Both the position numbers and the translations under genes were made by a program. The notes beneath the pieces are model-generated. The model made no database searches, was not told the origin of the DNA, and worked only from the letters and a program-made list of their open reading frames with translations. This document shows, one piece after another, positions 37,211 to 48,872 of a stretch of DNA of 64,000 nt. How positions within the stretch are numbered: position 1 is the stretch's first letter; each line of letters begins with the position of its first letter. Origin of the DNA: Salarias fasciatus (lineage: Eukaryota > Chordata > Actinopteri > Blenniiformes > Blenniidae); NCBI RefSeq assembly GCF_902148845.1, contig NC_043748.1, forward strand, positions 19,537,346-19,601,345, in the 5' to 3' direction.

Positions 37211-39453
37211 CTCAGGTTCTCTCCTAATAGTGATGCTTCGCTATCCTTTCTTGTGGTCGGTGCTCACTCTGAACATTCCTGCGGGATCTGAATTGGAAGT
37301 GTGTAGCTTGAGCTTCCGTCACATCTACATGTCAACTTGTGATCATCTGTACCACCTTCTCTCCACCAACCGATCAACACAACACCAGAAAGTGTTGTCT
37401 TCTGCTGCTCCACCATAAATACAAAAAATGCCTGTCAAGACAGCAGACTGTCACTGTGCTGCAGCGCCCTCTGCTGGCCTGTGGAGGAAACAAGTCATTC
37501 AATTCCAAGTCAGAGATCGGATCTCTTCATAGATGGTGTTTTTTACACCGTGAGGATACACAGCTGTACTCGTTATAAGGAAACATCCACTCGCCTGTAG
37601 TTTTTCTTGTCCGGCCTCACACTCGGCTGCAGAGATCTGGACCTGGAGCTCCAACATGAAGCCTGAACCCTTCTTCGAGGTCCAGATGAGCACTGAGCCT
37701 TCTACCTATTGGGACCACCACAGTCCCTTAAAACCCACGAACAGACGGAGCGACGTTTCGTTTCATTAGTTTCTTTAATAATTCTTCCAGTACAAGAAGC
37801 TGCTTCACCTTTTTTTTTTTTTTTTTTCCTTTTTTAGTTTTATTACATTTTTTGTTTTTTAGGAACAACGTCGTCAATAAAAGGTTTTACACAGTGAGCG
37901 ATCAGGACTGGGGGCAGGGGAGGGAGGGAAGGGGGGGTTCCTTTGTGCTGATGAGTTTTGGTCCTCTGGAGCCCAAAAAAAAAAAAGGAAAAAAGTTTCT
38001 GTGGCGCTTTTTTTTTTTTTTTTTTTTTTAACAGTTACGAAATAAAAGTCTGATTATCGTCAGCAAAGAAAGAAAGAAAAAAAAAAAAGACGCCGCAGAG
38101 TCCTGATTGGTCGATACTGCTGGAGAGAAAGATCGTAAACAGAGTCAACAGTACTCACACCTGAGTACGATACCGGGAGAATCACAGCCTGAAAGCACTC
38201 AAGTACTTGTTTTTTTTTTTGCACCATCAACAGGAAGGAGAAAATCGGACCCCGTTTACCAAGAGAAAAGTCAGAGGCACGTAAATATGGGACTGGTTCT
38301 GTTTGTCGTCAGGGAGCAGCTCCACCTGGTGGACAGCCTGCTGAGTTATTTTAGCACAGACAAAGTTCTGACTGAGAAAAAAAAACAAAACAAAAAAAAA
38401 ACAACACCTGACAGTCACATTTAGTGACCCAACATGGGGTCCTGGACCCATAGAGGGGACCAGCAGAGATCACAGAGGGTCTGAGGGGTTTTCAGTTTAA
38501 CTTTCACTGGAATGTTCTGATCGCAGAAATACTGAGATCTGGCAGAGGAATGTTCGGAAGTGGTGTCCGGCGCTCAGGCTGGAACCTGAACGCCTCCTGT
38601 GTGAATTCCTGACGACTACATTTTACAGTCAAAATCACCGTGGCGACGAGCTGCGATCTGCTCACAGCGGATAACGGCGTCTCGGGGTCAATCATGGCAC
38701 ATTAGCCTGTGTGTAGCTAGCACAGCTAGCAGCAGCAGGGTAATATCAGTGTTGAGTTGATGCGGTTGTGCTTTGTTTCGGTGGAGCGATCATCGGACAC
38801 GGTTTGTTTTTTAAACGGTGAAGTTGCGCGCTGGTTTCGAACTGCACTGCACTGGAAGTACTGCTGCGGGGAGCACTACCGCCGTCTGACACTCCGACAG
38901 CTGCGTGACGACGAAAACAGACTGATGTCAATACAGACCGCTGCTGAGACAAACCCTGTAAGATCTAAGCGCTCTTGTCAGTGATCACATTTTTTTATAT
39001 ATATAAAAATAAACTGTTGAGAAAAAAAACCAAACTGTTGGATGTTTGAGGAATCTCTCATGATACGTCACATCCCGCAGCGTTTCTGCGCTCAGACGCC
39101 GAACTCATCGCGGCGGGACATCGACGGGTAAAACGGGGGTCCGGTCTGAGCTGCTGGTCGGTTTTCAGTAAAAAACAGGAAAATACTAAAAAGATTAAGT
39201 ACTCAAAGTTGGTGGCTGACGTAATTGTGCTTGTGTATGGTCCTGCAGGTAGAGTCCAGTTCAGAGTATCTACAGTATATAACATTTACGCACACACAGA
39301 CACTTGCATAAGAGCAAACGAGTCGGTCGTTCCGCCTCAGATAAAATGTAAAAGGTATGAAAAAGTAAGAAAAACTGAGAAGGAAAGTGTATATACGTTC
39401 TTATAAAAAGAGGAATAATACTTTGTATCTCCGGAGGTTAAAGGCGTTCAGTC
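37211..39453 (-). other. 3' flank and probable 3' UTR of the eight-finger zinc-finger gene
   Basis: No exon recognised. Minus-strand AATAAA (plus TTTATT) at 37839-37844 could end a long 3' UTR of about 1.6 kb reaching from the stop at 39454. T- and A-homopolymers cluster at 37810-38070. Confidence 0.4.
37463..37478 (-). promoter_or_regulatory. Candidate CTCF site
   Basis: Minus strand reads CCAGCAGAGGGCGCTG, a full match to the vertebrate CTCF core CCASYAGRKGGC with the preferred GC extension. It lies between the keratin and the zinc-finger gene. Motif evidence only. Confidence 0.45.
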
Positions 39454-40626
39454 TTAGCTACTGTCACTGCCCATCGAGGAGCTGCTGCTGCTGCTGCTGC
39501 TGCCGCCGCCGTCGCTGCTGCTGCTGCTCGCCGTGTCCGCGCGCTCGCGTTTGTGGATCTGCTCGTGTGCTTTGAGGTGACCTGATTGGCTGAAAGTCTT
39601 GCCGCACTGCGGGCAGGCGTACGGCCGCTCGCCCGTGTGGATCTGCTGGTGCGCCTTCAGGTGGCCCAGGCGCCCGAAGCTCTTGCCGCACTGCGTGCAG
39701 CCGAACGGCCGCTCGCCCGTGTGGATCTTCTCGTGGGTCTTGAGGACGCCCGAGTTGCTGAAAGTCTTGCCGCACTGCGAGCAGGTGAAGGGCTTCTCGC
39801 CCGTGTGGATCTGCACGTGGTTGCGGTAGCTGGTCTCCTTGGTGAAGCTCTTGCCGCAGTGCTGGCAGCAGTATGGCCGCTCGCCCGTGTGGCTCAGCTG
39901 GTGCGCCTTCAGCTCCTTGGACTGGCCGAAGCTCTTGCCGCAGGCGGCGCAGATGAAGGGGCGCTCGCCGGTGTGCAGGCGCTGGTGCGAGCGCAGGTCG
40001 TCGGCCTTGGTGAAGCCTTTGGGGCAGTGCGCGCACACGTAGGGCTTCTGGCCCGTGTGGATGAGCTGGTGTCGCTTGAGGTTCCCGGCCTGGCCGAAGC
40101 TCTTCCCGCACTGCGAGCAGGTGTACGGCCGCTCGCCGGTGTGGATGCGCTGGTGCGTCTTCAGGTTCCCCAGAGTGCTGAAGTTCTTCCCGCACTGCGT
40201 GCACGAGAACGGCTTCTCTCCCTGCATGTTGCGAGGCTTCCGGACCGTCGGGCTCTGGGTCTTGGTGGTGAGCGCCCGTCCCCCCGCCGCCTCCGCGGCG
40301 GCCTTCCCGTCCTGGGCGGGCTGCAGCTCGTACAGCGCCCCCCCGCCGAACTCGGGCTCCAGCTTGACGCCGTCCAGCAGCAGCGTGTCGGGCCGCAGCT
40401 TGTTGAGCTCGGTGCGCAGCTCGGCCATGTGGATGGACTCCAGGCCGTTGTGGGGCAGGTGGGACGACACGGCGTTGGACTCCGAGTACTCGGACTTGAG
40501 GGCCGCCAGCTCGGTGGTGTAGTAACACTGCAGGTCCACGTGGTGGTCCGACTTGATGTACTCCAGAGTGTCTGTCACCTGCAAGCAGGACCTCAGTGTC
40601 AGCAGGTTCTCATTTCAACATTTCAT

Positions 40627-40700
<74 letters not shown>

Positions 40701-41165
40701 CTGTGAGATGTAGTCAAACACAGAGCTGGGTTCATAATGCGACTTGTACTCGAGCTCCGACACGTCGGCGTTGTGGAAGGGGCCCAGGTGGTGGTTGCCG
40801 TGGTGACCGTGATGCTCGGACTTGATGTAGTCGAGGCCGCTGATCTCCATCTTGATCTGGTCCTGCCCCAGCTCGGCGGTGGACAGGGGCTGGATCTCGG
40901 ACAGGTCCACGGTCCGGATGGGCTCCAGGTCTCCGTCCTCCGGCTCGCTCTTCACGCACGGCAGCATCACCAGCGGCTCGGCGATCTCGGCTGCCAGCGA
41001 GCTGAGCGTGGGCGTGGGGCAGTCCGAGGACAGCAGGGCCAGCGAGGACGCCGGCGCCGAGGCGGCGGGCCCCGCGCCGCACTCCGCCTGCAAGGAGGCG
41101 TCCAGAGGCGGCGGCGGAGAGCCGCAGAGGCCGAGGCTTAGACACTCGGTCTCTAAGTCCGTCAT
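39454..41165 (-). CDS. C2H2 zinc-finger protein with eight tandem fingers and acidic N-terminus
   Basis: Two coding exons (41165-40701 and 40578-39454) join in phase to 529 residues; probably a nuclear DNA-binding transcription factor. Residues 1-155 are acidic and Ser/Pro-rich, with [11 protein letters not shown] and repeated short modules ([37 protein letters not shown]). From about residue 285 there are eight contiguous Krueppel-type fingers joined by HTGE(R/K)P linkers, from [21 protein letters not shown] to [21 protein letters not shown]; finger 3 ([21 protein letters not shown]) has an HTGQKP linker before it. The C-terminus is a Ser-rich tail after KRERAD. There is no KRAB, BTB or SCAN domain. 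ATG at 41165 is the first in frame with MTDLETE. The single coding intron is almost all TG repeat. I do not recognise the orthologue. Confidence 0.9.
40628..40698. repeat. (TG)n filling the zinc-finger gene intron
   Basis: About 35 TG units. On the gene strand the intron starts GTACACACAC at its donor, and the array makes up over half of the 122-bp intron. Confidence 0.95.
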
Positions 41166-41764
41166 GGTGGGGGGGCGGAGCTGCTCTCCTCTCCACGCTC
41201 TCTGTGACGTATCGCCAACGTTACGAATCCTCTCTCCTCCTGCGCCGCCGCCTCCTCCCCCCCGGCCGCTGAGAGGTCCAGCCCAGACCGAGGAGGGCCG
41301 CGAGTCCCCGAGAGCCTCCTCTGCGTGTCCCACCTCCAGGTGGAGGAGCGGCGGGACGTCAGCACACACGGGAGAGCGGGAACAGCCTGAGGACGCAGCA
41401 GAACAACGTGTTAGAGGGCAACGCACACTAAAGCCAGCTACTGGAGGAGGTCAAGTTTTCAGGAGGGTTTGTTTTTCCGTGTGTTAGTAACATGACTCAA
41501 AAAGTGATGGACGGATTACGTTGACATTTTCGGGAAACGTCTGAAATGGGAACAAGGCAGAAGTGATTAGGTATTGGGATTGATCTGGATTAAATTGGGA
41601 CCGGGTTTGGGGCGTAAACGATTACATTTTGCATGGAAACACCTGAATCAGCACAGCTTACATATCAGGCCACTAGTAGGTGATGTAACCACAGAACAGA
41701 ATCAGATGAAAACATGTCAGTCAGCTCCTTTTGAGGACATTCTCTCCTCAGTTTAAAAAGCCAG
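41166..41764 (-). other. 5' UTR exon portion and start of the upstream intron of the zinc-finger gene
   Basis: On the minus strand an acceptor (gtcctcag|GCTGTTCC) lies near 41388, about 220 bases upstream of the ATG, so 41166-41387 is probably 5' UTR. Beyond it lies ordinary intron sequence. Confidence 0.45.
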
Positions 41765-42195
41765 TGGCTCCTGATGACAGGATACTCTGTACTCCTCCAC
41801 ATGTTCTGGTATCTCAGATTCACGTCTGAAACGATTCACTTGCTCAACTCTCACTTCAGTTTTAGACATCCACATCTCATCCATCCCCCCCATGGTGTTC
41901 CCCAAGGCTGTCCTCCATCTTTCTTGGTCATATTTTCTGTAAATATAATCAGTTCCACTGATAAGTGGAGAAGACCCAGCTCTATCTGTGTGCAGAAAAC
42001 CAAACCCTGGTTTGCTCCAGCTCTGGAGCTGATCCCAGCCGACTACAGATGAGGACAGGGCGCCAGTCCATCACAGAGAGACAGACAACCACACAAACTC
42101 ACACCGACAGGACACCGACAGTCATCAGTTCACCAGAGGCATGTCTTTGGACTGTGGGAGGAAACACGGGGAGAACATGCAAACTCCATACATAA
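41765..42195. mobile_element. LINE remnant followed by a dispersed fish repeat
   Basis: 41890-41990 on the plus strand reads HGVPQGCPPSFL and a degenerate 'DTQLYLCAEN'-like piece, the reverse-transcriptase core of a non-LTR element. Next to it, 42010-42195 is the common teleost repeat with 'cgccagtccatcacag', 'catgtctttggactgtggga' and 'ggggagaacatgcaaactcc'. Both are degenerate fragments in the first intron of the zinc-finger gene. Confidence 0.6.
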
Positions 42196-42720
42196 AGACG
42201 TTACCACCTCGCTACTAGGCGAGCACTGTGCGGCCTCCTGCAGACCCCTCCCACCTCTGAACTCTCTCCTCCCCAACATTCCCAGCACTGAGTGCATGGC
42301 CTCGCGGTGGCCTGGGGCAGTGGTTCCCAAAGTGGAGGGCACGGCCCCGTGACCAACGTGATCCTTACAGTAAGACTAATTAAAACCTGACCCGTCAAAG
42401 CCTGGACGTTCTGCAGGAACGCAGACTTACACTCATTCATGAAACCCTCTGCAGTTATGATGCTGTCAAGCATGAAAACCATAACTAACATCTCAGCATG
42501 TTCTGATGGTGGTTACAGCCTTGAACTACATCTGAACGGAATTCATTGATTCTCAAACTGTGAATGCTGAACAATAATCAGAAATATTGAAGATTTCTTT
42601 TAAAATTGAAAGATGTCAGAAAGACTGATTTTATTCTACAGCTGCGTTGTGGATTCTAACTTTTCACCTGAATCTTTTTTTTTTTCTGAGATTTAAAACT
42701 TGACTCTTTTTTGGGGCTCA
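42196..42720. other. Intronic sequence with a possible hAT end
   Basis: 'cagtggttcccaaagtgg' at 42319 resembles the terminal inverted repeat of hAT (Charlie-like) elements, but no matching right end was found. Nothing else is seen. Confidence 0.3.
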
Positions 42721-43600
42721 GCGCGCACGCGCAGCCACACACCTTCTCCAGCTGTGAAGCCGCGTACACACACACGAGCGCGCGCGTACAGAAAAGTTTA
42801 CTGTTAAAAGTTGTGCGCACACTCCGGCGGGTGTAAAGTGCTCGGTGCAGCCGCGGCTCGGTGCTCTGGCGTCGGTACCTGCCCGGCTCTACCTGCCTCT
42901 CCCCCCCGGCTCTCAGGTGGCCCCTGGAGCCGCCACGCAGTCTCCGCGCAGCGCCGATTTCTGCGCGGAGGGTGTCTGCGGGCTCCACACTCCCCGCCTC
43001 GCCGGCCACAACTTCCACACCGTCCGCGGTGAAAACAGCCGCTGACAGCGGGGGGACGACGCTCCTGCGGCCGCTTCGCCGCCGTACAAAGACGGGGCAA
43101 GCTGCCATGTCTAGCTAGCTAGCGGTTAGCCAGTGGCCATCTTGTTTATCGCTCTTACGTCGTCTGCTGCCTGCTAAGCTAACTAGCGGCGCTAGCTGCT
43201 GTTAGCGCGGCGGAGAAAGTGAGAGTGAGGCGGGGAGGAGGAGACGCGGCGGCAGGCTGGGAGTGCTCCGCGGCCGCCCGGGGAGCGGCTGACATCCCGA
43301 CACAAAAGGAGCCGACTCCCGGCGGAGGATGAGCCGCGAGCCGCGGTCCTCCTCTGCCCGTCCGAACGCTCCGAAAGCAGGAAACCGAGCGGAGCGAGAC
43401 GCCGAGCGGGCGGCCGGCGGCGCGTTACCTGCGGGGGGTCCGGTTCATGGCCGGCTGGCTGGCTGTCCGCCTCGGTTCGGCTCCGCTGCCCGTCACTTGT
43501 AGCTCCGTCCGCCGGAGCCGCCACGTCCACCTCGGCAGAACACCCGCCGCCTCGCCTCCTCTCCTCCCCTCTATCACTGACTAATTCCGCTCCCTCCCTC
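42721..43600 (-). promoter_or_regulatory. CpG island with candidate first exon of the eight-finger zinc-finger gene
   Basis: Very GC- and CpG-rich. On the minus strand a donor CCGCAG|GTAACG lies at 43438, so a non-coding exon 1 ending at 43439 and starting near 43540 is likely. GCTAGC, GTTAGC and GCTAAC words cluster at 43112-43205. The short frame starting at an ATG in this exon is not in frame with the main ORF and would act as a uORF. Confidence 0.5.
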
Positions 43601-45339
43601 CCTCCTCACCTTCCCTCCCTCCCCGCTGCTCGTGCACGGCACGTACCCGCTCAGGCGGGTATATGGTAACCATGGAAACGGCAGTAGGTGGGTACGGCCG
43701 GGCGCGCACACGCGCTTTCTCGAGTCTCCCATCAATGAACCCGCCGGGTAAATGCCCGAGAAGATCAAAGATCAGGAACAGGGCACCCGCTGGAGGGTGG
43801 TGGGGGTGGGGTGGGGGGGGCTTCTTTCAATTCCTCCGCCTGTGGATGTCAACAGGAACCTTTAAACTTTTGATCTTAGAAATAATGCCAGTTCAGACTC
43901 AGCTGGTGGTTGACAACATTTATTTCATTGTTTTTTTGTTTTTTTTTTGTTTGAATTCCAACATTAAAAAGTACCCGGTTTCATCGAGCTGAACAGGTGA
44001 GAAAGAAGTGGCGTCGGCGGTCCGCCCGCTCGGACGGGCCCACGTCGGCGTAAACGACATTCAGACGGAGCAGCCGCGGAAACACAGATGACATTTCGAC
44101 GCTGCCAGGTCGCAACAAGTCACTCGAAACTGACACTGGTCACGACAAGGTCACAGGTCACATCACCTTTGAGTTCATTTTTCACGTTGGCTGACGAAGT
44201 TCCATCCGTCCTGATCCAGCACCGCCATTTTTTTTTTTTTTTTGTGTAATCTCTGCTGTTATTGAAGAGGAAACGTTCAGATTTGGTTTGATTAGAGTGC
44301 TGAATTACAAAAAAAGGGCACATTTCTATCAAAAGTATTGCATCAAATCCAAACACTGAGATGAACTTCCTTTGACAAACGGAGCAGGTCGGTTCATCGA
44401 GATTATACAAGAAGTAGAAATATTCAAAGTATAAAACGACAACAAAATAAGAACGTCCACGAGCCGAACAAGGTTTCCTGTGTCATTACGAGCATACAGT
44501 CTGCTTCCAACTATTACAACTGCAGAATAAAAATAAAACTAGCTTAACAATAAAACTTTAAAAATACTAAATCATCCCTTTCGTCCCCTTTCCCACATTT
44601 GCATCCAACAATAAGAGGACCTCAGGGCGTTCCCTGAGGAACGCCAGCTCATAAACCAAACTCTCAGAGGAACCTGTGTGTCTTCTGATTTCCCAGCGCT
44701 CGACCTTTGACCTTTAAATGTCCCATTCCCTTCTCACACTCGTCTCACGTGTTCGCGGTTGGTGGTTTGACGAAGGAAACAAATAATAAAATGGCAGAGT
44801 AAAACTTTGTCTTTTTCTCTCTCAACGGGAACCACACAACCACTTTTCAGAAAAGCGCCAACATATAAAATAAAGTAACAAGCGTCACAGGAATCCAGAT
44901 GAGCTCTGCGATATGTACGAATGCCGTCTGGATGCGTCTCAGTGCGAAAAGAAGAACAAAAAAACAAAAAAACACAGCAACAACAACGCTGGACCTCCTT
45001 TAAAGAAAATGGACGCAGACAGAGAAATGCTTCCGCTGGGGGAAAAACGTATGGCTCAGTTTAGAGAAAACCTTCACAGACTTTTATAGAATCACCCTTC
45101 AGCTTTGTTCCAATCTGCCAGTTTGTTTCATCCCATGAGAAAATGTAAACGTTACAGTAAATAACCTTCACCTAATTAAAGGAGAAGAGTGTTACCGTCA
45201 ATACAGACTGATTTCTGCAGCTATGGATTATTAAAATGTTTACCGGTTTCCTTATCAGCTCCTGCTGCACGAGCAGGATTCCTTTGCATTTCCTATAGAT
45301 GAGATGAAAAAGTGGATTTATGTAGTTTTGATGAAGAGC

Positions 45340-45615
45340 TGTTAGCATTAGCCTCCGCCATGTTACTAATCTCATGTACATAAATATGTGTAAACAGCTA
45401 CTGCACATGTTAGCATTACAGCGGCTAACTCATTAGTTAGCATTACAGCTGCTAACTCACTAAAACTAAAACATGCATTAGCACCGCAAGCCCACTGCAA
45501 TATGTTAGCATTAGAACTGCTAACTTTTTCAAACGATTAGCATTAGAGCTGCTAGGCCTTTTTGATATGTTAGCATCACAGCAGCTAATTTGCACTGATA
45601 TGTTAGCAATGACGC
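45340..45615. repeat. Irregular TTAGCATTA/GCTGCTAAC repeat cluster
   Basis: The words 'gttagcatta', 'cagctgctaac' and 'gctaactca' recur about every 30-45 bases, for example 'gttagcattacagctgctaa' at 45437. It looks like an irregular array of a roughly 35-bp unit with inverted GTTAGC/GCTAAC pairs. Confidence 0.6.
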
Positions 45616-47807
45616 TATCTCCCGAGCACAGAAGCACAATGGAAATGGCTTGTACAGTAATTTCCTAAAAGTTTTTCCAGAGTAAAGAGTTAGCTTTGAG
45701 CCCGTAGCATGGCGTTTCTGGCGGTCTTGCTTCAGAGTTTTGAAATTAGGCTACAGATTAACTTTTCAACTTTTCCTCCCTGAAAACAAATGATTCCCTT
45801 CTTTGTTTCCCTGTACAGTTTTCTACATGAAACAAACTGAACTGTGTTCGATTTTCAGACAAACGTGACACTTTTTGTCCCTTTGGTTTCCGCAGGGATG
45901 CATTTCTCTTTCTGCGCTATGGCTTTGTAAACATGGACAGGAGGTGCAGTGATTGGTCGATGGCCAATCACATGATGCAGCTTTTCCACTCAGTGCAGTG
46001 AAGTCGCCGGCGGCCTGTAAAAACCCGACAGAATCCTCCAACTTTGACATTTTCTCTCAAAAGTGAGAAACGTCAGATTTTATCCTTTACAAAAAAAGAT
46101 GTCTTTCATTTTTTTCCCTCTACGTGACAGATTATATTTTGAAATTTTTGGGACTCTTTAGGCTTCCATACAAACACAAACCAGGCTTTAAAACATGTTT
46201 CTGAGTGTTGTGCGTTTAAAGTCGTGAGGTTTTTTTCCACTTTATATATTTTTTTTTACATGAAAGTTTGAGGCTCTGTTCACCAAAGAAACGAAAAAGA
46301 AAAAGAAAACTGAGACGCATCCAAAATGAAACAGTGAAAAATAAACAATCTGCTGAGGTAATGAGGTCTGTGTGGAAATACGAGGAAACACTGCGGAAAT
46401 GAGGTATGTGAAAACGTACGGAGGCTGAAAAGTGCAACGAATCCCACAAACAGAAGACGGGTGGCGTTCAGAGAAAAGCGGTTGGTAATTCAGGCGTTAG
46501 CGATGCTGCAAAGTCAGCTACAGTCAAAAAAAAAGTAATCGGATTACAGTCTGCGGTGACCCCGAGGAGAGCCGGGTCCAGGTGTCTGCTAGCGTGCTGT
46601 TTTTATTCCAAAGCGGGGCGTTAGATTTTCAGAAGTCGGCCGCTCAGTAGAGTTCAGCCTTCATATTGCTTCAGAGACTAATTTATTCACAACATCATTA
46701 AAAGAAAAAAAAGTTCATCTCGCACATTTACAAAGCGCTAAAAACGACGCCGACAGTGAGCGTCTCGTGTAGAAGCTACGTGGAGCAGAAACGACGTAGA
46801 TATTTATTGGAAACACCAGCTGTGTGTTTCGACGCTGACTTCTCCTTCTCCTCCGTACGAACTGCGTCAAACTTCCCGACATCAACAAAAAAAAAAAAAA
46901 AGAAAGATCGGAATGACTCAGAGAGAAAAGAACTGCGACAAAAAGACAGCGACACTGACAAAAAAGTGGACTACTGGATATTTCAGAAACAAAAACAAAA
47001 AAAAGACTCCTGCGTTAAAATTAAAAACAAAAAGCTGCTGTCAGTGGAGGCACGAGTTCGCATTTTTTTTGGTGGAAAATTCACCATGTCACGAAATAAA
47101 ATGCATCGGGGCTTCGTTAAGTGTTACTGTTCAAGAGTGAGTCAGAACTGTAAAGTGCATCGCAGTATTTTAAGTGAAAGCAGCAGATAAAACTCCTGAT
47201 GAACTCTCAGTTCTTTTACACGTCGGGTGGCACAGCGGGGGGTCCGAGCGGCAGAAGGAAATTTAACCAAGTGCTTTCAGTCACTTTACAGGATCAGATT
47301 CGTGTTACATTAGAGCTTAAGTGCAGAAAATTAGTTTCTCTTTACAATCAGTCCGTTCTGTTTCCTCCTCATCTCCATCTAAATTAATATGTGTTGGAAA
47401 AGGTTCAAAAAACCACCGAAAACAAAGTAATTGTGCTTTTTGTTCTTTTTGTTTACAGAAATCTCAGGTAGGTCGGAGGAGTAGAAACGCTAAAAGGAAA
47501 AAAACTCATTTGGATTTTTAAACCTATGAAAACTCAAGTTTTGTTGCAGCTTTGAGTTTCTGAACTGAGTCGGACCCAAAGCCAAAAGGAAAATTAAAAA
47601 AAAGAAACATTACATTTCAGGAAAAAAGTGAAAACTATGCAAAACAGACTAAATTTGACCCGTTTCCCCCACACTGTAAATTTAATCTGTTTTACCAGTT
47701 TTCTCTTTTTGGCTTTCAAATGTTTTCCTCAACAAGAATTCTAAAAGTACTTTTGGCTTCGATAATGAAACTGCTATGAAACTATGGAGGTATCCGTTTG
47801 TGTAGGG

Positions 47808-47810
<3 letters not shown>

Positions 47811-47856
<46 letters not shown>
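47811..47856. repeat. (TG)n microsatellite
   Basis: About 22 TG units. Confidence 0.95.
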
Positions 47857-47860
<4 letters not shown>

Positions 47861-48654
47861 TGCCTTTTCGAGGCTGAGCAGAAGTGAAACAGGAAGTAAA
47901 AACGAGCAGGAAACGGTAAAAAAAAAAAAAAAAGGAGACAGGTTTTTTTTCAGTTTCGCACATAACAAATGCAGAGTGGGGAGGAAAACAAAAAGGAGTC
48001 TGTCCAAAATGAAGGTCACTTTAAGAAACGAGCTCCACACACAACCAACACCTGGGAGGCGGAGCTTAGGATGCAGGGGCGGGGCATCCAGTGAAGGGGC
48101 GGGGCATGAACCATGACAGCTAAAAACAAAAAGATAAAAATCTCCTACAGATCTGCGGAGAGGAGGAGAGGAGTGTGCAGTTTCCCTTCATCCTTCAACG
48201 TCAAACATAAAGAAGAAAAACAAGTTTCCAGTTCATCCAACACGATTTTCCTTTTTTTTTTTTTTTGCGTTTCACTATTTTTTCGTTTCGGTTAAAAAAA
48301 TTTCTTGGCTGAAGTTTTGATCGAATCCAATAAACTGAAAAAAAAGGCATAAAATGACTTTCATTGCTTCTTTGATGATCTCTAACTTTTTCGATGATTT
48401 TCAAAATGTAAAAAAGAAAAAAAATAAACTCCTTCAAAAACAGGTTTGAAGATAAACTGTTTCGAGATACAAAAAGCTTGTTGGTGAACTGCGGTCCTTC
48501 AGATTTTTTTTTTTTTTTAAATCTTAATGTGAGATTTTTGGCTGATTTATGAAGCTTTTGTTTTGAAGCTCCTCAGTTTGGACATTTTGGCCTTTAAAAA
48601 AAAAAAAAAAAAAAGTTGCAAATCGCTCAAACTGAGAGACGACTGGACCCTGGA

Positions 48655-48775
48655 GCCAGATCTGGTTCTGGAGTGGACCCTGGTTCTGTAATTGAGATTT
48701 GGAGTAGAGTCTGGTTCTGGATCTGGGTTTAGACTAGAGTCTGGTTCTGGATCTGGGTCTGGGTCTGGAGTGGGC
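48655..48775. repeat. Short minisatellite, unit 'gtctggttctggatctgg'
   Basis: Four to five imperfect copies of an 18-30 bp unit built on ctggttctgg and gatctgg, immediately downstream of the zinc-finger stop codon (minus-strand 3' UTR). Confidence 0.75.
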
Positions 48776-48872
48776 TGTTCTGTACCGCTGACCAGGCACA
48801 GTGTTGCACTGTGGGAGGAGGGGCCTGGTAGTGTGCGTCCGGTCCTGCTGACCCGCGTACCGTCCGCCGGGC

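Larger units (their letters stand above)
43601..48872 (-). other. Gene-free interval; possibly a long 3' UTR of the two-finger zinc-finger gene
   Basis: No coding exon seen on either strand. Composition is AT-rich with many A and T homopolymers. Minus-strand AATAAA candidates occur near 46679, 46801 and 43919, so the transcript ending at 48873 could have a 3' UTR of 2-5 kb. The interval includes a TTAGCATTA-rich cluster (45340-45615), a TG repeat (47811-47856) and a 'ctggttctggatctgg' minisatellite (48660-48775). Confidence 0.4.

Noticed and set aside
39586-40713. 375-codon plus-strand open frame opposite the eight-finger gene
   Set aside because: Antisense shadow of the repetitive C2H2 finger coding sequence (arrays of [15 protein letters not shown]-like residues); the minus-strand frame has the finger motifs.
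41166-41426. N-terminal extension of the eight-finger protein upstream of MTDLETE
   Set aside because: The frame is open to 41426, but an acceptor near 41388 and the upstream exon donor phase put a stop soon after the junction; the segment is treated as 5' UTR.
42319-42570. Complete hAT element starting 'cagtggttcccaaa'
   Set aside because: No inverted right end or target-site duplication could be found.
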